Shown in pieces: positions 35,520 through 50,200 of a DNA stretch of 64,000 nt. The stretch comes from Sapria himalayana (taxonomy: Eukaryota > Streptophyta > Magnoliopsida > Malpighiales > Rafflesiaceae). The DNA lies in the NCBI GenBank assembly GCA_029783825.1, contig JAREIK010002466.1, positions 168,530 to 232,529 on the forward strand, written 5' to 3'. The notes under the pieces are model-generated. The model did not search any database. It had not been told where the DNA came from and saw nothing but the letters and a program-made list of their open reading frames with translations. The position numbers and the translations under genes were made by a program. Numbering within the stretch: position 1 is the first letter of the stretch; the number at the start of each line of letters is the position of its first letter.

Positions 35520-38500
35520 TGGTTTATAGGTTTTATTTATAAAATAAAATAATAGAAAATTTATTTTTATTATTTTTTGATATATTCAAAGGTTATAACC
35601 GTTGAAAATATAATAATTTTTAAATTTTTTTTAAATGTGAATACAATATTTAGTTATACTAATCATTATATTTATATATTATATAAATTCAATATAAACA
35701 ATTTTATTGATAAATATTCTAATAATTATCAAAAAATAAATTAATAATCTATTAATAATAAGATAGATATTAATTAAAATATAATTATAAATCTTTAAAT
35801 GATTCAGAAGCAAAGAAAAATATATTACTATATAATAATTTTTTTGTTTTGAATTTTTTATTCTTTTAATAAGTTTATCTATATTTTTTTAATGAAAAAT
35901 AATTTATATAAATTATATTTTCTAACTCATAATTTATTTTGTAATTAATATTTATATATAAATAAACAAAGAATTAATTAAAATGAATATTTAAAATTAT
36001 AATGAAAAAAAATGAGATTTATTATTTATTATTTAGGGTATACCAGTTTAATTTAAATTATAATTGTCTCACTACCAATTTATTTTGTAATTAATATTTC
36101 AATAAAAATAAACTTATCAATAATTAAAATAAAAATATAAAATTATACTAAATAAAAATTAAAATGAGATTTATGAATTATTATTAATGTATACTAGTTT
36201 AATATTTTAAGTATTTAATGGTTTTGTCATTTAGGACTTTAGCGATTTATGTTTTTAGGCATTTAGTGGTTTATTGGTTTTGTTTAAACAATGAAAAAAC
36301 AAAAAAAATATTTTTGATATTTTTTCACATTTTCAAATGTTATAACCTTTGACAATATAATAATTTTAAAATTTTTTAAAAATGTGAATACAATATTTAG
36401 TTATAATAATCATTATAATTATATATAATATAAACTAAATATAAACAATTTTATCGATAGATATGATATCAATTATCAAAAATAAATTAATATGTTATTA
36501 TTATTATGATGCATATAAATTAATATATAATTGCAAAACCTAAAATTATTCAAAATCCAAGTAAAATTTATTACTAAATAAAATTTTTTGTTTTTTAGTT
36601 TTTGCTTCTTTTTATAAGCTTATATATTTTTTTGGTGAAAATTAAATTATTTAAATTATATTTGTATCACTCATAATTTATTTTGTAATTAATATTTTAA
36701 TAAATTATTTAAATTATATTTAAGGTTTACGAGTTTAAAGGTTTAAGTATTTAGGAGATTTTGTGTTTAGGAGTTTAGATGTTTAAGTGTGTAGGCACTT
36801 AGTGGTTTATAAGTTTTATTTAAACAATGATATAGCAAAAAATTTATTTTTATTATTTTTTCAAATTTTTGAAGATTATATCCTTTGAAAATATAATAAT
36901 TTTTAAATTTTTTTCAAATGTAAATATAATATTTATTTATAATAATCTTCATAATTATAATTCAATTAAATTCAATATAATAATAATATTGCTAGATATT
37001 ATAATTATGATCAAAAAATAAATTAATCAACAATTATTAAAAAAAAGCTATTATTTAAAAAGTATTTGCAAATTTAAATTTATTCAAATCAAACTAAAAT
37101 ATATTACTAAATAATAATTTTTTTAATGTTTTGCTTTTTTTATAACTTTATATTTTTGTTATTAAAAATAAATTATTTAAATTATATTTGTCTTACTCAT
37201 AATTTATTTTGTATTTATAATTCTATAATAATAAACTACTAAATAATTAAAATGAATATTTAAAATTATAATGAATACAAATAAAATTGAGATTTATTAT
37301 TTATTATTCAGGATATACCGGTTTAATGGTTTAAGTATTTATGTGTTTTGTGGTTTAGGAGTTTAGTAATTTAATTGTTTAGACCTTTAGTGTTTCATAG
37401 TTTTTTTTAATGAATGAAAAAACAAAAAATTTAATTTTTTGATTTTTTTTTTAATTTTTGAAGGTTGTAACATTTGAAAATATAATAATTTTTAATTTTT
37501 TTTAAATGTGAATATAATATTTAGTTATAATAATCTTAATAATTATATATAATGTAAACTCAATATAAATAATTATATTGATAGATATTATAATAATGAT
37601 CAATAAATAAATTTATTAACTTGTATTTATAAGAATGATATAAATTAAAATATAATTGTAAAATCTAAAATGATTCGAAATCAAAATAAGATATATTATT
37701 AAATAATAATTTTTTATTTTTAAAATTGTACCCCTTTTTATGATCATTTTTTTGATGAAAAATAAATTATTTTAATTATATATGTCACACTAATAATTTA
37801 TTTTGTAATTAATATTTCTATAAAAATAAACTGATAAATAATTAAAATGAATATTTAAAATTATAATGAATACTAATAAAACTGAGATTTATGATTTATT
37901 ATTTAGGCTATACTAATTTAATAATTTAAGTATTTATGGGCTTCGGGGTTTATGAGTTTAGTCATTTTAGTATTTAGTCGTTTAGTGGTTTATAGGTTTT
38001 ATATAAAAAATAAAATAACAAAAAATTTATTTTTGTTATTTTTTCTCATATTTGATGGTTATAACATTTGAAAATATAATAATTTTTAAATTTTTTTTGA
38101 CAAGTGAATACAATATGAAGTTATAATAATCATAATAATTATTTATAATATAAATTCTATATAAACTATTTTATTGATATTATTATAATGATCATAAAAA
38201 AGTAATAATCAATTATTAATAAGATAAATATTTTTTAAAATATATTTGCAAAACCTAAAAAGACTCAAAATCAAAGTGAAATATTATACTAAATATTAAT
38301 TTTAAATTTTTAAATTTTTGTATCCATTTATAAGCCAATATATTTTTTGATGAAAAAATAAATTATTTAAATTATATTTGTCTCACTAATAATTTATTTT
38401 TTAATTTATATTTCTATAAAATTAAACTAATAAATAATTAAAATGTATATTAAAAATTATAATGAATACTAATAAAAATGAGATTTATGATTTATTATTT

Positions 38501-38858
38501 ATGGTATAACTATTTAATTGTTTAACTTTTTTGTGGTTTTGGGGTTAAAAAGTTTATTGATTTATATGTCTACACATTTTTGTGTTTATAGGTTTTATTT
38601 ATTCAATGAAATAACCAAAAAATTTATTTTTCTAAATTTTCGAGATTTTCAAAGGTTAAGACCTTTGAAAATATAATAATTTTTTAATAGTTCTAAAATA
38701 TAAATACAATACTTAGTTATAATAATCTTAATAATTATATTTGTTGTAGTTTCAATATAAAAAATTGTATTAATATATTATAATAATGAGAAAAAAAGAA
38801 ATTAATAAACTATTTTTAATAAGATAGATATTAATTAAAATAAATTAATATTAAACTA
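35520..38858 (+). repeat. AT-rich satellite array between hAT-1 and block copy 4
   Basis: Palindromes fall near 35591, 36338, 36874, 37462, 38058 and 38652. The 747-bp first interval contains the chimeric junction (about 36035-36070). From 36483 the array parallels 22557-24900, about 13.9 kb upstream. No gene is seen. Confidence 0.9.
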
Positions 38859-40118
38859 TTAGTACAAACTAGCACCAGGGTGGTTTAAGCAAGGCAAGAA
38901 GTATGGGCTCTCTTTAAATCAAGAATCAAAAAATTTATTTTATTAGTATGTCTAAGCCTTTTTTTATATCCTCATGGATATTAAAAGTATTATTTCTTTC
39001 TTTTTATATTAAATGAGTTAGGTATACAAGCTCACAATACCCAAAAAGGTGTATATAAATCATATTCAAATGTATAAAAGGTTTTAATCATTGCTCAAAA
39101 TATTAGTCTTGCATATTAACACTTGAGGTCACAAATCAAAGGAAAAAGCCATAGTGATATTTCCAATCCCAATAATTTTAGTTATAGAAAGTTATAAAAA
39201 GTAGTAATCGATCTTTATCTATTTCTAGGGTCATGACTTTTGCTCTTGAGGAATGTTCAAAGTTACAATCATTTCTAGTGCAATTATTTTGCAATATAAA
39301 GATAAAATGCACAAGATATGGTCATATCCAATATTGTGACCCATTATTATAGTGATTATATATGTATTCATGATCATTCTTAGTGGCATAACAATATGTT
39401 CAACAGAGAGACACAAGTTATGGCATATTCTCATCGATATGATTTTGTGTTCTAGAGACAAAATATACAATCATGACCATTGCTAATGCTACAATAATCT
39501 AAAGCAAGAAAGAGACTGGATCCATAACTCACCCCTTAAGTCATGACTTTGTGTTACATATACAAAAAGAAAAATTTGTGACATTCCTAAAAGTTGTGAA
39601 TTTCAATTTATATTTAACACTTAGTCATTTGATTATAAAAGTGCAAAACAAGAGATTTAGGATTTAGGGTTTATGGGTTAGGGTTATAGTTTATGGTTTA
39701 AGGTTTAGGATTTAAAGTTTTGGGGTTATTGTTTTTTTTTGTTTTTTTTTGGAAAATACACACTTTATTTATCATTTATGCGTACAACTTACAAGAGACT
39801 AAAAAGCTGACTAAATTAGGCCAGCCCACCAAATCCTATGCACCTTAATGATTCTATGCATAAAATACATAAAAAACATAATGCATAAAAATTCCAAGCA
39901 TACGAATACAACTAAAATCACCAGGCATTCCCGGACATCATAAGTTGGCATTGAGTCATTATGCGCACTGCATCCTTTCCATTTGGATTTGTCCAAGCCT
40001 TTTGGAGGAACCTGATTGATGCACCATATTAAAACAATGCAAATATAAGATTGTGCATGTGTGTGACCTGCAGCATCAAGCATTTGCCTATATGTCATTG
40101 TTATGCAATGGAAAACAT
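38859..40118 (+). repeat. 2.46-kb block, copy 4 (truncated at both ends)
   Basis: Starts inside the block at ACAAACTAGCACCAGGGTGG (equivalent to about 3210 in copy 1) and stops after TTATGCAATGGAA (equivalent to about 4441), so it keeps the middle half only. The 79-codon repeat-derived frame is present at 39231-39470 (-) and the heptamer array at 39656-39730. Immediately right of the break the satellite continues in the opposite orientation. Confidence 0.88.
39656..39730 (+). repeat. Degenerate telomere-like heptamer array (block copy 4)
   Basis: TTTAGGATTTAGGG then changed heptamers, followed by a T-rich tract and GGAAAATACACAC as in the other copies. Confidence 0.75.
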
Positions 40119-43100
40119 TGCAAAGCTATTTCATTGTTTGAATAAAAGTTATAAACCTTTAAATGCCTAAATACTTAAATCAATAACTTCGAAATCTCCA
40201 AAACCCTAAATAGATAAATTTTTTAAACAGTTATATCCTAAATAATAAATAATAAATCTCATTTTTATTTTTTTCATTATAATTTTAAATATTCATTTTA
40301 ATTATTTATTTGTTTATTTTTATATAAATATTAATTACAAAATAAATTATAAGTTAGACAAATATAATTTATATAAATTATTTTTCAACAAAAAAATATA
40401 TATAAACTTATTAAAAGAAGTAAAAAATTAAAAACAAAAAATTATTATATAGTAATATATTTTACTTTGTTTTTGAATCTTTTTAGGTTTCGTAATTATA
40501 TTTTAATTGATATCTAACTTATTAATAATAGATTATTAATTTATTTTTTGATCATTATTAGAATATTTATCAATAAAAATATTTATATGATATATAGATT
40601 TAATGATTATTATAACTAAATATTCTATTCACTTTAGAAAAAAAATTTAAAATTATTAGATTTTCAAAGATTACCTTTGAACATGTGAAAAAAAAATATA
40701 ATTTTTATTATTATTTCATTGTTTAAATAAAACCTATAAATCACTAAATGCCTAAACACTTAAATCACTATACTACAAAATCTCGATACCCATATATAGA
40801 TAATCGTTTAAATGGGTATACCCTAAATAATAATTAATAAATCTCATTTTTATTTGTTTTAATTATAATTTAAAAAATTCATTTTGATTGTTTAGTTTTT
40901 TATTTATATATATATATTAATTATAAAACAAATTTTAAGTTAAACATATAATTTATAAAAATTATTTTTCATCACAAAATAGATAAGCTTATAAAAAGAA
41001 TAAAAATTTAAAAACAAATAAGTTTAAGTAATATATTTTCCTTTGCTTTTGAAATATTTTAGGTTTTGATATTATATTTTTAGTAATATCAATCTTATTC
41101 ATAATATATTTTTAATTTATTTTTTGATAATTATTAGAATATCTATGAATAAAATTGTTTATGTTGAATTTATATGATATATAATTATTATGATTATTAT
41201 AAATAAATATTTATTCACTTTTGAGAAAAATTTAAAAATTATAATATTTTCAAAGGTTATAACCATTGAAAATATCAAAAAATAATAAAAATAATTTTTT
41301 TTTATTTTTTTCTTAAATAAAACCTATAAACAACTAAATACATACATAGTTTAATCAGTAAACTCCTAAACCTCGTAATGCCTAAATACATAAACCATTA
41401 AGCTACTATATACTACTTAATAATTAATAAATCTAATTTTTATTTCTTTTTATTATAATTTTAAATATTAATTTTAATTATTTATTAGTTTATTTTTATA
41501 GAAATATTTATTACAAATTAAATTATGAGAGCGACATATATATTTTAATTAATTTATTTTTAATAAAAAAAATATATGCTTATAAAAGAAGTAAAAATTT
41601 AAAAATTAAAAATTATTATCTAGTAATATATTTTACTTTATTTTGAATCAATTTGGGCTTTGTAAATATTTTTTAATTAATATCAATCTTTTTATTAATA
41701 GCTTATTAATTTAATTTTTGATCATTATTATATTATCTATCAATAAAATTCTTTATATCGAATTTATATGATATATAATTATTAATATTATTATAACTAA
41801 ATATTGTGTTCACATTTCAAAAAATTGTAAATATTATTATATTTTCAAAGTTTATAACCTATGAAAATGATAACAAATTATAGAAATTTTTTTGTGATTT
41901 TATTTTTTAAATAAAACCTATTAACCACTAAAAGCCTAAAAACATAAATTGCTAAACTCCTAATCAATAAACCTATAAATACTTATTACATTAAACAGGT
42001 ATTGATTAATAATAAATCATAAATCTAATTTTAATTTTTATTCAGTATAATTTAAAATTTTTATGTTAATTATTTATCAGTTTATTTTTATAGAAATATT
42101 AATTACAAAATAAATTATTAGTGAGACAGATCTAATTTAAATTAAAACAGTATCCCTAAATAATAAATAATAAATCTCATTTTTTTCATTATAATTTTAT
42201 ATATTCATTTTAATTATTTATTTGTTTATTTATATATAAATATATATTACAAAATAAATTGAGCTAGACAAAAATAATTTATATAAATTATTTTTCATCA
42301 AAAAATAATAGACAAACTTTTTAAAAGAAAAAAAAATTTAAAACAAAAAATTATTATATAGTAATATATTTTTCTTTGCTTCTGAATCATTTTAGGTTTT
42401 GTAATTATATTTTAATTGATATCTATCTTATTAATAATAGATTATTAATTTATTTTCTGATCATTATTAGAATATTTATCAATAAAATTGTTTATATTGA
42501 ATTTACATGATATATAATTATAAAGATTATTATAACTAAATATTATATTTACATTTGAAAATAATTTAGAAATTATTATCTTTATAAAGGTTATCATCTT
42601 TGAAAATGAGATAAAATCACAAAAATAAATTTTTTGTTATTTTATTGTTTATATAAAACCTATAAACTACTAAATGCCTAAATGGTTAAATCATTAAACT
42701 CCTAAACCCCAAAACCTCAAAACTAAGAAATACTTAAACATTTAAACCATCTTTAAAGGTTTATGTATTTATAAATAATATATAAATATCTATCAATATA
42801 TAAAAGTTTATTAATTTATTTATTGATCATTATTATATTTAATTTTTTATATTTAGTTTATTAATATCTATCAATAAAATTGTTTATATTTAATTTACAT
42901 GATATATATTTATTAAGTTTATTATAACTAAATATTGTATTCACATTTGAAAAAAATTTAAAAATTATTATATTTATAAAGGTTATAACCTTCAAAATTG
43001 ATAAAAAATTTGAAAAATATTTTTTTGTTATTTCATTATTTAAATAAAACATATAAACTAGTAAATGTCTAAAGACGTAAATTACTAAACTACTAAACTC

Positions 43101-43686
43101 CTAAATACTTAAACAATTAAACCGGTATACCCTAAATAATTAATCATAAATCTCATTTTTATTTGTATTCATTATAATTTCAATATTCATTTTAATTATT
43201 TATTAGTTTATTTTTATATAAATATTAATTGCAAAATAAAATTATGAATGAGACAAATATAATTTAAATAATTTATCTTCATCAAAGAAATTTATAAGCT
43301 TATAAAAAGAATCAAAATTTAAAAAAAAAAATTATTATTTAGTCATATATTTTACTTTGATTTTTAATCGTTTTAGGCTTTGCAAATATATTTTAATTAA
43401 TATCTATCTTATTAATAATAGTTTATTAATCTATTTATGATCAGTATTATAATATCGATCAATAAAATTATTTATATTGAATTTACATGATATTTAATTT
43501 TTATGATTATTATAATTAAATATTGTATTAACATTTGAAAAAAAATTAAAAATTATAATATTTTCAATGGTTATAACCTTGAAAATGAGAAAAACTCATA
43601 ACAATAATTTTTTGTTATTTAATTATTTAAATAAAACCTATAAACCACAAAATACCTAAATACTTAAATTACTAAACTCCTAAACC
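40119..43686 (-). repeat. AT-rich satellite array, - orientation, right of the 40.12-kb switch
   Basis: Palindromes fall near 40668, 41258, 41852, 42582, 42981 and 43570. Read from block copy 5 leftward, the spacings 589, 399, 730 and 594 repeat the order right of copies 1 and 3. The hairpin counterpart lies at 42728-42770. The word GATAATCGTTTAAATGGGTA near 40799 pairs with the + monomer at about 590-640. No gene is seen. Confidence 0.9.
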
Positions 43687-44274
43687 CTGATACTGCTGCA
43701 CCACACACACATAGCGACGGACCATAGTGCACACGTGCACATATTCTTGTCCATTTTGGTGTAGCATTTAGAGGGCCCAACAAGTATTAGAAGCAGCCAG
43801 AAGTATGGGCCACTAACTTGTAGAGGGCGCCACTAGCAAGCCGGGATGATAACATTCAGACAACTAACGAGACCGAGCAAAGTGGTCAGGAGTAAACCCA
43901 GGAGTAGCTAGGAGTGGGTCCCACTAGCCATATCAGGCAGCATGGAGGGCCACCGAACCATCTCCCAACAGGAGTAGAGGGTAATCGATGCTTAATTGGA
44001 GAGCCAGAAATATCCGAACCATCACCAAGAAGGGCCAGTAAGCATTGTAGTCCAGACCAGCCACACGGGAGTGAAAGATTCAAACTTATAGTCTTATTTC
44101 TGACTTTGTATTTTATACTTTGTATGCACCATGTAGTTGTAGAGATGGATCTAATATGTACTTTGATAGCACGGTGATTCAACATCAAATATGTTGAGAC
44201 ATAATAGAGATAAAGTAAAAGCTACTATTATTTTGGTTAGAGCTTTAGCAATCATTCTAGAGTTAAGAGAGGAA
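43687..44274 (-). repeat. 2.46-kb block, copy 5 (inverted, internal deletion of ~1.9 kb)
   Basis: Both block ends are present: CTGATACTGCTGCACC at the left and AGTTAAGAGAGGA at the right. The middle is missing: GTAGTTGTAGAGATGG (about 44147) is followed within about 20 bp by TGATAGCACGGTGATTCAAC, which lies about 1.9 kb away in copy 2. The retained GC-rich part holds the 100-codon frame 43886-44188 (-), related to copy 3 at 29107-29334. Ends kept and middle lost resembles a deletion derivative of a transposon, but no terminal repeats support that. Confidence 0.88.
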
Positions 44275-47200
44275 CAAAATAAATTATTTTAATTATTCAA
44301 TATAATTTTAATTATTATTTTAATTATTTATCAGTTTATTTTTATAAAAATATTAATTACAAAATAAATTATTAGTGAGACAGATCTAATTTAAATTAAA
44401 CTGGTATTCCTAAATAATAAAGAATAAATCTCATTTTTTTTCATTTTAATTTTAAATATTCAAATTTAATTAATTATTTGTTTATTTTTATATAAATATT
44501 AATTACAAAATAAATTATGAGTCACACAAATATAATTTTTATAAATTATTTTTCATCAAAATAATATAGATAAACTTTTTAAAAGATGAAAAATTTAAAG
44601 CAAAAAATTAATATATAGTAATATATTTTGCTTTGCTTCTGAATCATTTTAGGTATTGTAATTATATTATAATTGATAACTATCTTATTAATAATAGATT
44701 ATTAATTTATTTTTTGATCATTATTAGAATATTTATCAATAAAATAGTTTATATTGAATTTATATGATATATAAATATAATGATTATTATAACTAAATAT
44801 TGTATTCACTTTTGAAAATAATTCAAAAATTATTATATTTTCAAAGGTTATAACCTTAAAAAATCAGAAAAAATAATAATAATACATTTTTTGTTATTCA
44901 TTTTTTAAATAAAACCTATAGATCATTAAATGATTACTTACTTAAATCAGTAAGCTCTAAATCCAAAAACTCCTAAATAAATAAACCTTTTAACATCTAT
45001 ATACTACTTAATAAATAATAAATCTCATTTTTTTTCTATTTATTATAATTTTAAATATTCATTTTAATTATTTATAGTTTAACTTTTTAGAAAAATTAAT
45101 TACAAAATAAATTAAGAGCGAAACAGATATTATTTAAATAATTTATTTTAATCATTAAAAAATATAAGCTTATAAAAAGATGGAAAAATTTAAAAATTAA
45201 ATATTATTATTTAGTAATATATTTTGATTTTATTTTGAATCATTTTGTGTTATGTAAATATATTTTAATTAATATTTATATTTTTAATAATAGTTTATTA
45301 AATAAATTTTTATCATTATTATTATATCTATCATTAAAATTATTTATATTGAATTTATATGATATATAATTAGTAAGATTAATATAATTATACATGGTAT
45401 TCACATTTCAAAAAATTTTAAAAATTATTTTATTTTCAAAGGGTATAACCTTTGAAAATCAGAAAAAATCTAAAAAAAAATTTTATTTTTATTATATAAA
45501 TAAAACCTATAAACCACTAAATACCTAAAAACATAAATTGACAAACTTCTAAATGACAAAACTCCTAAATAATCAAAGCATTAAACCGGGATACCACATA
45601 TAATAAATCATAGATCTCATTTTAATTTGTATTTATCATAATTTTAAATATACATTTTAATTATTTATTAGTTTATTTTTTATAGAACTATTAATTACAA
45701 AATAAATAATGAGCAAGACAACTATAATTTTAATAATTTATTTTTAATCAAAAAAAATATATAAGCTTATTAAAAGAAGTAAAAATTTGAAAACAAAAAA
45801 TTATAATTTATTAATATATTTTACTTTGATTTTGATTCATTATATATAGGTTTTGCAATTATATTTTAATTGCTATCAAACTTATTAAGAATAGGTTTTT
45901 AATTTATTATTTGATCAATTTTATAATATCTAACAATAAAATTACTTATATTGAATTTAAATGTCTTATAATTATTAAGATTATTATAACTAAATGTTAT
46001 ATTTACATTTGAAAAAAATTTAAAAATTATTATATTTTCAAAGGTTATAACCTTCAAAAATGATAAAAAATCACAAAAATAATTTTTTTATTATTTTATT
46101 ATTTAAATAAAACTTATAAACCACTAAATGCCTAAACATTTAAATCTCTAGACTCTTAAACCTCAAAACCCCCTAAATACTTAAACCATTAAACCTATAT
46201 AACCTAAATAATAAATAATAAATCTTATTTTTATTTGTATTCATTATAATTTTAAATATTCATTTTATTTATTTTTTAGTTTATTTTAATAGAAATATTA
46301 ATTACAAAATAAATAATGAGCGAGACATATATAATTTAAATAAATTATTTTTTATGAAAAAATATATAAGCGTATAAAAATAAACAAAATTTCAAAAATT
46401 TAAAATTTTATTTAGTAATATAATTTACTTTGATTTTGAATTAAATTGGGTTCTGCAAATATATTTTAATTAATATCTGTCTTATTAATAATAGTTTATT
46501 AATTTATTTTATGATCATCAAAATAATATATATTAATAAAATTTTTTATATTTAATTTAAATCAAATATAATTATTAAGATTATTATAACTAAGTATAGT
46601 ATTAATATTTTAGAACTATTAAAAAATTATTATATTTTCAAATGTTATAACCTTTGAAAATCACGAAAATTCATAAAAATAAATTTTTTGTTATTTCATT
46701 AATTAAATAAAACCTATAAACACCTAAATGTGTAAACATATAAATCAATAAACTCATTAACCCCAAAACCACAATAAACGTAACCCATTAAATAGGTATA
46801 CCCTAAATAATAAATCATAAATCTCATTATTATTAGTATTCATTATAATTTTATATATACATTTTAATTATTTATTAGTTTATTTTTATAGAAATATAAA
46901 TTAAAAAATAAAGTAATAATTAGACAAATATAATTTAAATAATTTATTTTTCATTAAAAATATATAAGCTTATATATTTTAGGTTTTGTAAATATTTCAC
47001 TTTGATTTTGAATAATTTTAGGGTTTGTAAATATATTTTAAACAATATTTATCTTATTAATAATTGTTTATTAATCTTTTGAATGATCATTATTATAATA
47101 TATATCAATATAATTGTGTATATTGAATTTACATGATATATAATTATTAAGATTATCATAACTAAATATAGTATTCACATTTAAAAAAATTTAAAAATTA

Positions 47201-50200
47201 TTATAGTTTCAAAGGTTATATCCTTCAAAAATGATAACAAATAGCAAAAATTTTTTTTTGTTATTTTCTTTTTTAAATAAAACCTATAAACTACTAAATG
47301 CCTAAACACTTAAATCACTAAATTCTTAAATCACAAAACTCCTAAATATATAATATTTTAAACCTGTATATTTTATCTTATTAATAATAGTTTTATTTAA
47401 TATCTATCTTATTAATATATTTTACTTTGATTTTGAATCAATTTAGGTTTTGCAAATACATTTTATTTAATATTTATCTTATTAATAATAGTTTATTAAT
47501 TTATTTTATTATCGTAATAATAATATCTATAAAAAAATTATTTATATTGAATTTACATAATATATAATTATTTAGATTATTATAACAAAATAATATTTTC
47601 ACATTTTAAAAAAATTTAAAAATTATTAAGTTTTCAAAGGTTATAACCTTTGAAAATAATTAAAAATAAAAAATTAAATTTTTTGTTATTAGATTTTTTA
47701 AAAAAATCTATAAACCATAAAATACCTAAATTCTTAATGACTAAACTCCTAAACCCAGAAGCCCATAAATACATAAGCCTTTAAATTAGTATACTCTAAA
47801 TAATAAATAATAAATCTCATTTTTATTAGTATTCATTATAATTTTAAATATTCATTTTAATTATTTATCAGTTTATTTTTATTGAAATATTAATTACAAA
47901 ATAAATTATTAGTGAGACGGATATAATTTAAATAATTTATTTTTGATCATAAAATTATATGATTATAATAAGAGGCAAAATTTTCAAAACAAAATATTAT
48001 TATTTAGTAATTTATTTTAATTTAATTTTGAATAATTTTAGATTTTGCAATTATATTTTAATTTATATCATTCTAATTAATAATAGTTTATTAATTTATT
48101 TATTGATCATTATTATAATATCTATTAATAAAATTATTTATATTGATTTTACATTATATATAATTATCAAGATTATTATAACTAAATATTATATTCACAT
48201 TTTAAAAAAAATTAAAAATTATTATATTTTCAAAGGTTATAACCTTCAAAAATTAGAGAAAATCACCAAAGGCATAAACACTTATATTAATAAACCCAAA
48301 GACACCTAAATACTTAAACCATTAAACCTGTATATCCTGAAGAATAAATAATAAATCTCAATTTTATTTGTATTCATTATAATTTTAAATATTTATTTTA
48401 ATTATTTATTAGTCTATTTTTATAGAATTATAAATTACAAAATAAATTATGAGGAAGACAAATATAATTTAAATAATTTATTTTTAATAACAAAAATATA
48501 AACTTATAAAAAAGTAAAATCTTTTAAAAAATTATTATTTAGTAATATATACTTTGATTTTACATAAATTTAGATTTTGCAAATATATTTTAAATAATAT
48601 CTATCTTATTAATAATAGTTTATTAATTTATTTATTGGTCATTATTATAATATCTAGCAATGTGATTATTTATATTGAATTTAAATGACTTGTATTTACT
48701 AAGATTATTATAACTAAATATTATATTTACATTTGAAAAAAATTTAGAAATTTTTATATTTTCTAAGGTTATAACCTTGAAAAAATCAGAAAAAAAAATA
48801 AAATAAATTTTTTGTTATATCATTGTTTAAATAAAACTTATAGACCACTAAATGCCTAAACACTTAAATCTATAAACTCTTAAACACAAAAGCCCCTAAA
48901 CACTTAAAACTTTAAACTCGTATACCTTAAATATAATTTAAATAATTTATTTTTAATCAAAAAAAATATAAGCTTATAAAAAGAAGCAAAAACTAAAAAA
49001 CAAAAATTATTATTTGGTAATAAATTTTAATTTGATTTTGAATAATTTAATGTTTTGCAATTATATTTTAATTTATATCTATCATATTAATAATAGCATA
49101 TTAATTTATTTTTTGATAATTGATATCATATCTATCAATAAAATTGTTTATATTTAGTTTATATTATATATAATTATAATGATTCTTATTACTAAATATA
49201 GTATTCACATTTTTAAAAAAAATTAAAATTATTATAATTTCAAAGGTTATAACCTTTGAAAATGTGAGAAAATATAAAATAAAATTTTTTTGTTATTTCA
49301 TTGTTTAAATAAATCCTATAAACTACTAAATGCCTAAATACTTAAGTCAAAAACTCCGAAATCTCGAAAACCCTAAATAGTTAATCCTTTTAAATTGCTA
49401 AACCCTAAATAATAAATAATAAATCTCAAATTATTTTTTTATTATAATTTAAAATATTCATTTTATTTATTTATTCGTTTATTTTTATTAAATATTAATT
49501 ACAATATAAATTATGAGTCAGACAAATATAATTTATATAAATTATTTTTCATCAAAAAATATAGATAAACTTAAAAAAGAAGAAAAAATTTCAAAACAAA
49601 AATTTATTATATAGTAATATATTTTTCTTTCCTTATGAATCATTTTGGGTTTAGTAATTATATTTTAATTGATATTTATCTTATTAATAATAGATTATTA
49701 ATTTAATTTCTGATCATTATTAGAATATTTATCAATAAAATTATTTATATTGAATTTATATGAAATATAAATATAATGATTATTATAACTAAATATTGAA
49801 TTCACTTTTGAAAAAAATTTAAAAATTATTATATTTTCAAAGGTTATAACATTTGAAAATATCAAAAAATAATAAAATAAATTTTTTGTTTATTTATTTT
49901 TTAAATAAAACCTATAACCACTAAATGCATACACAGTTAAATCAGTAAACTCTTAAACCTCGTAATGCATAAATACATAAACCATTAAACCACTATATAC
50001 TACTTAATAATTAATAAATCTAATTTTTATTTCTATTTATTATAATTTTAAATATTGATTTTAATTAATTTTAGTTTATATCTATAGAAATATTTTTTAC
50101 AAATAAATTATGAGTGCGAGAAATATAATTTAAATAATTTATTTTAATCAATAAAAGTATTTACGCTTATAAAATAAGTAAAAATTTAAAAATTAAAATT

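Noticed and set aside
47959..48309. 116-codon frame, longest in the satellite
   Set aside because: Composed of Ile, Asn, Lys and Tyr runs expected from AT-rich DNA. It is not kept in other monomers and spans the monomer palindrome.
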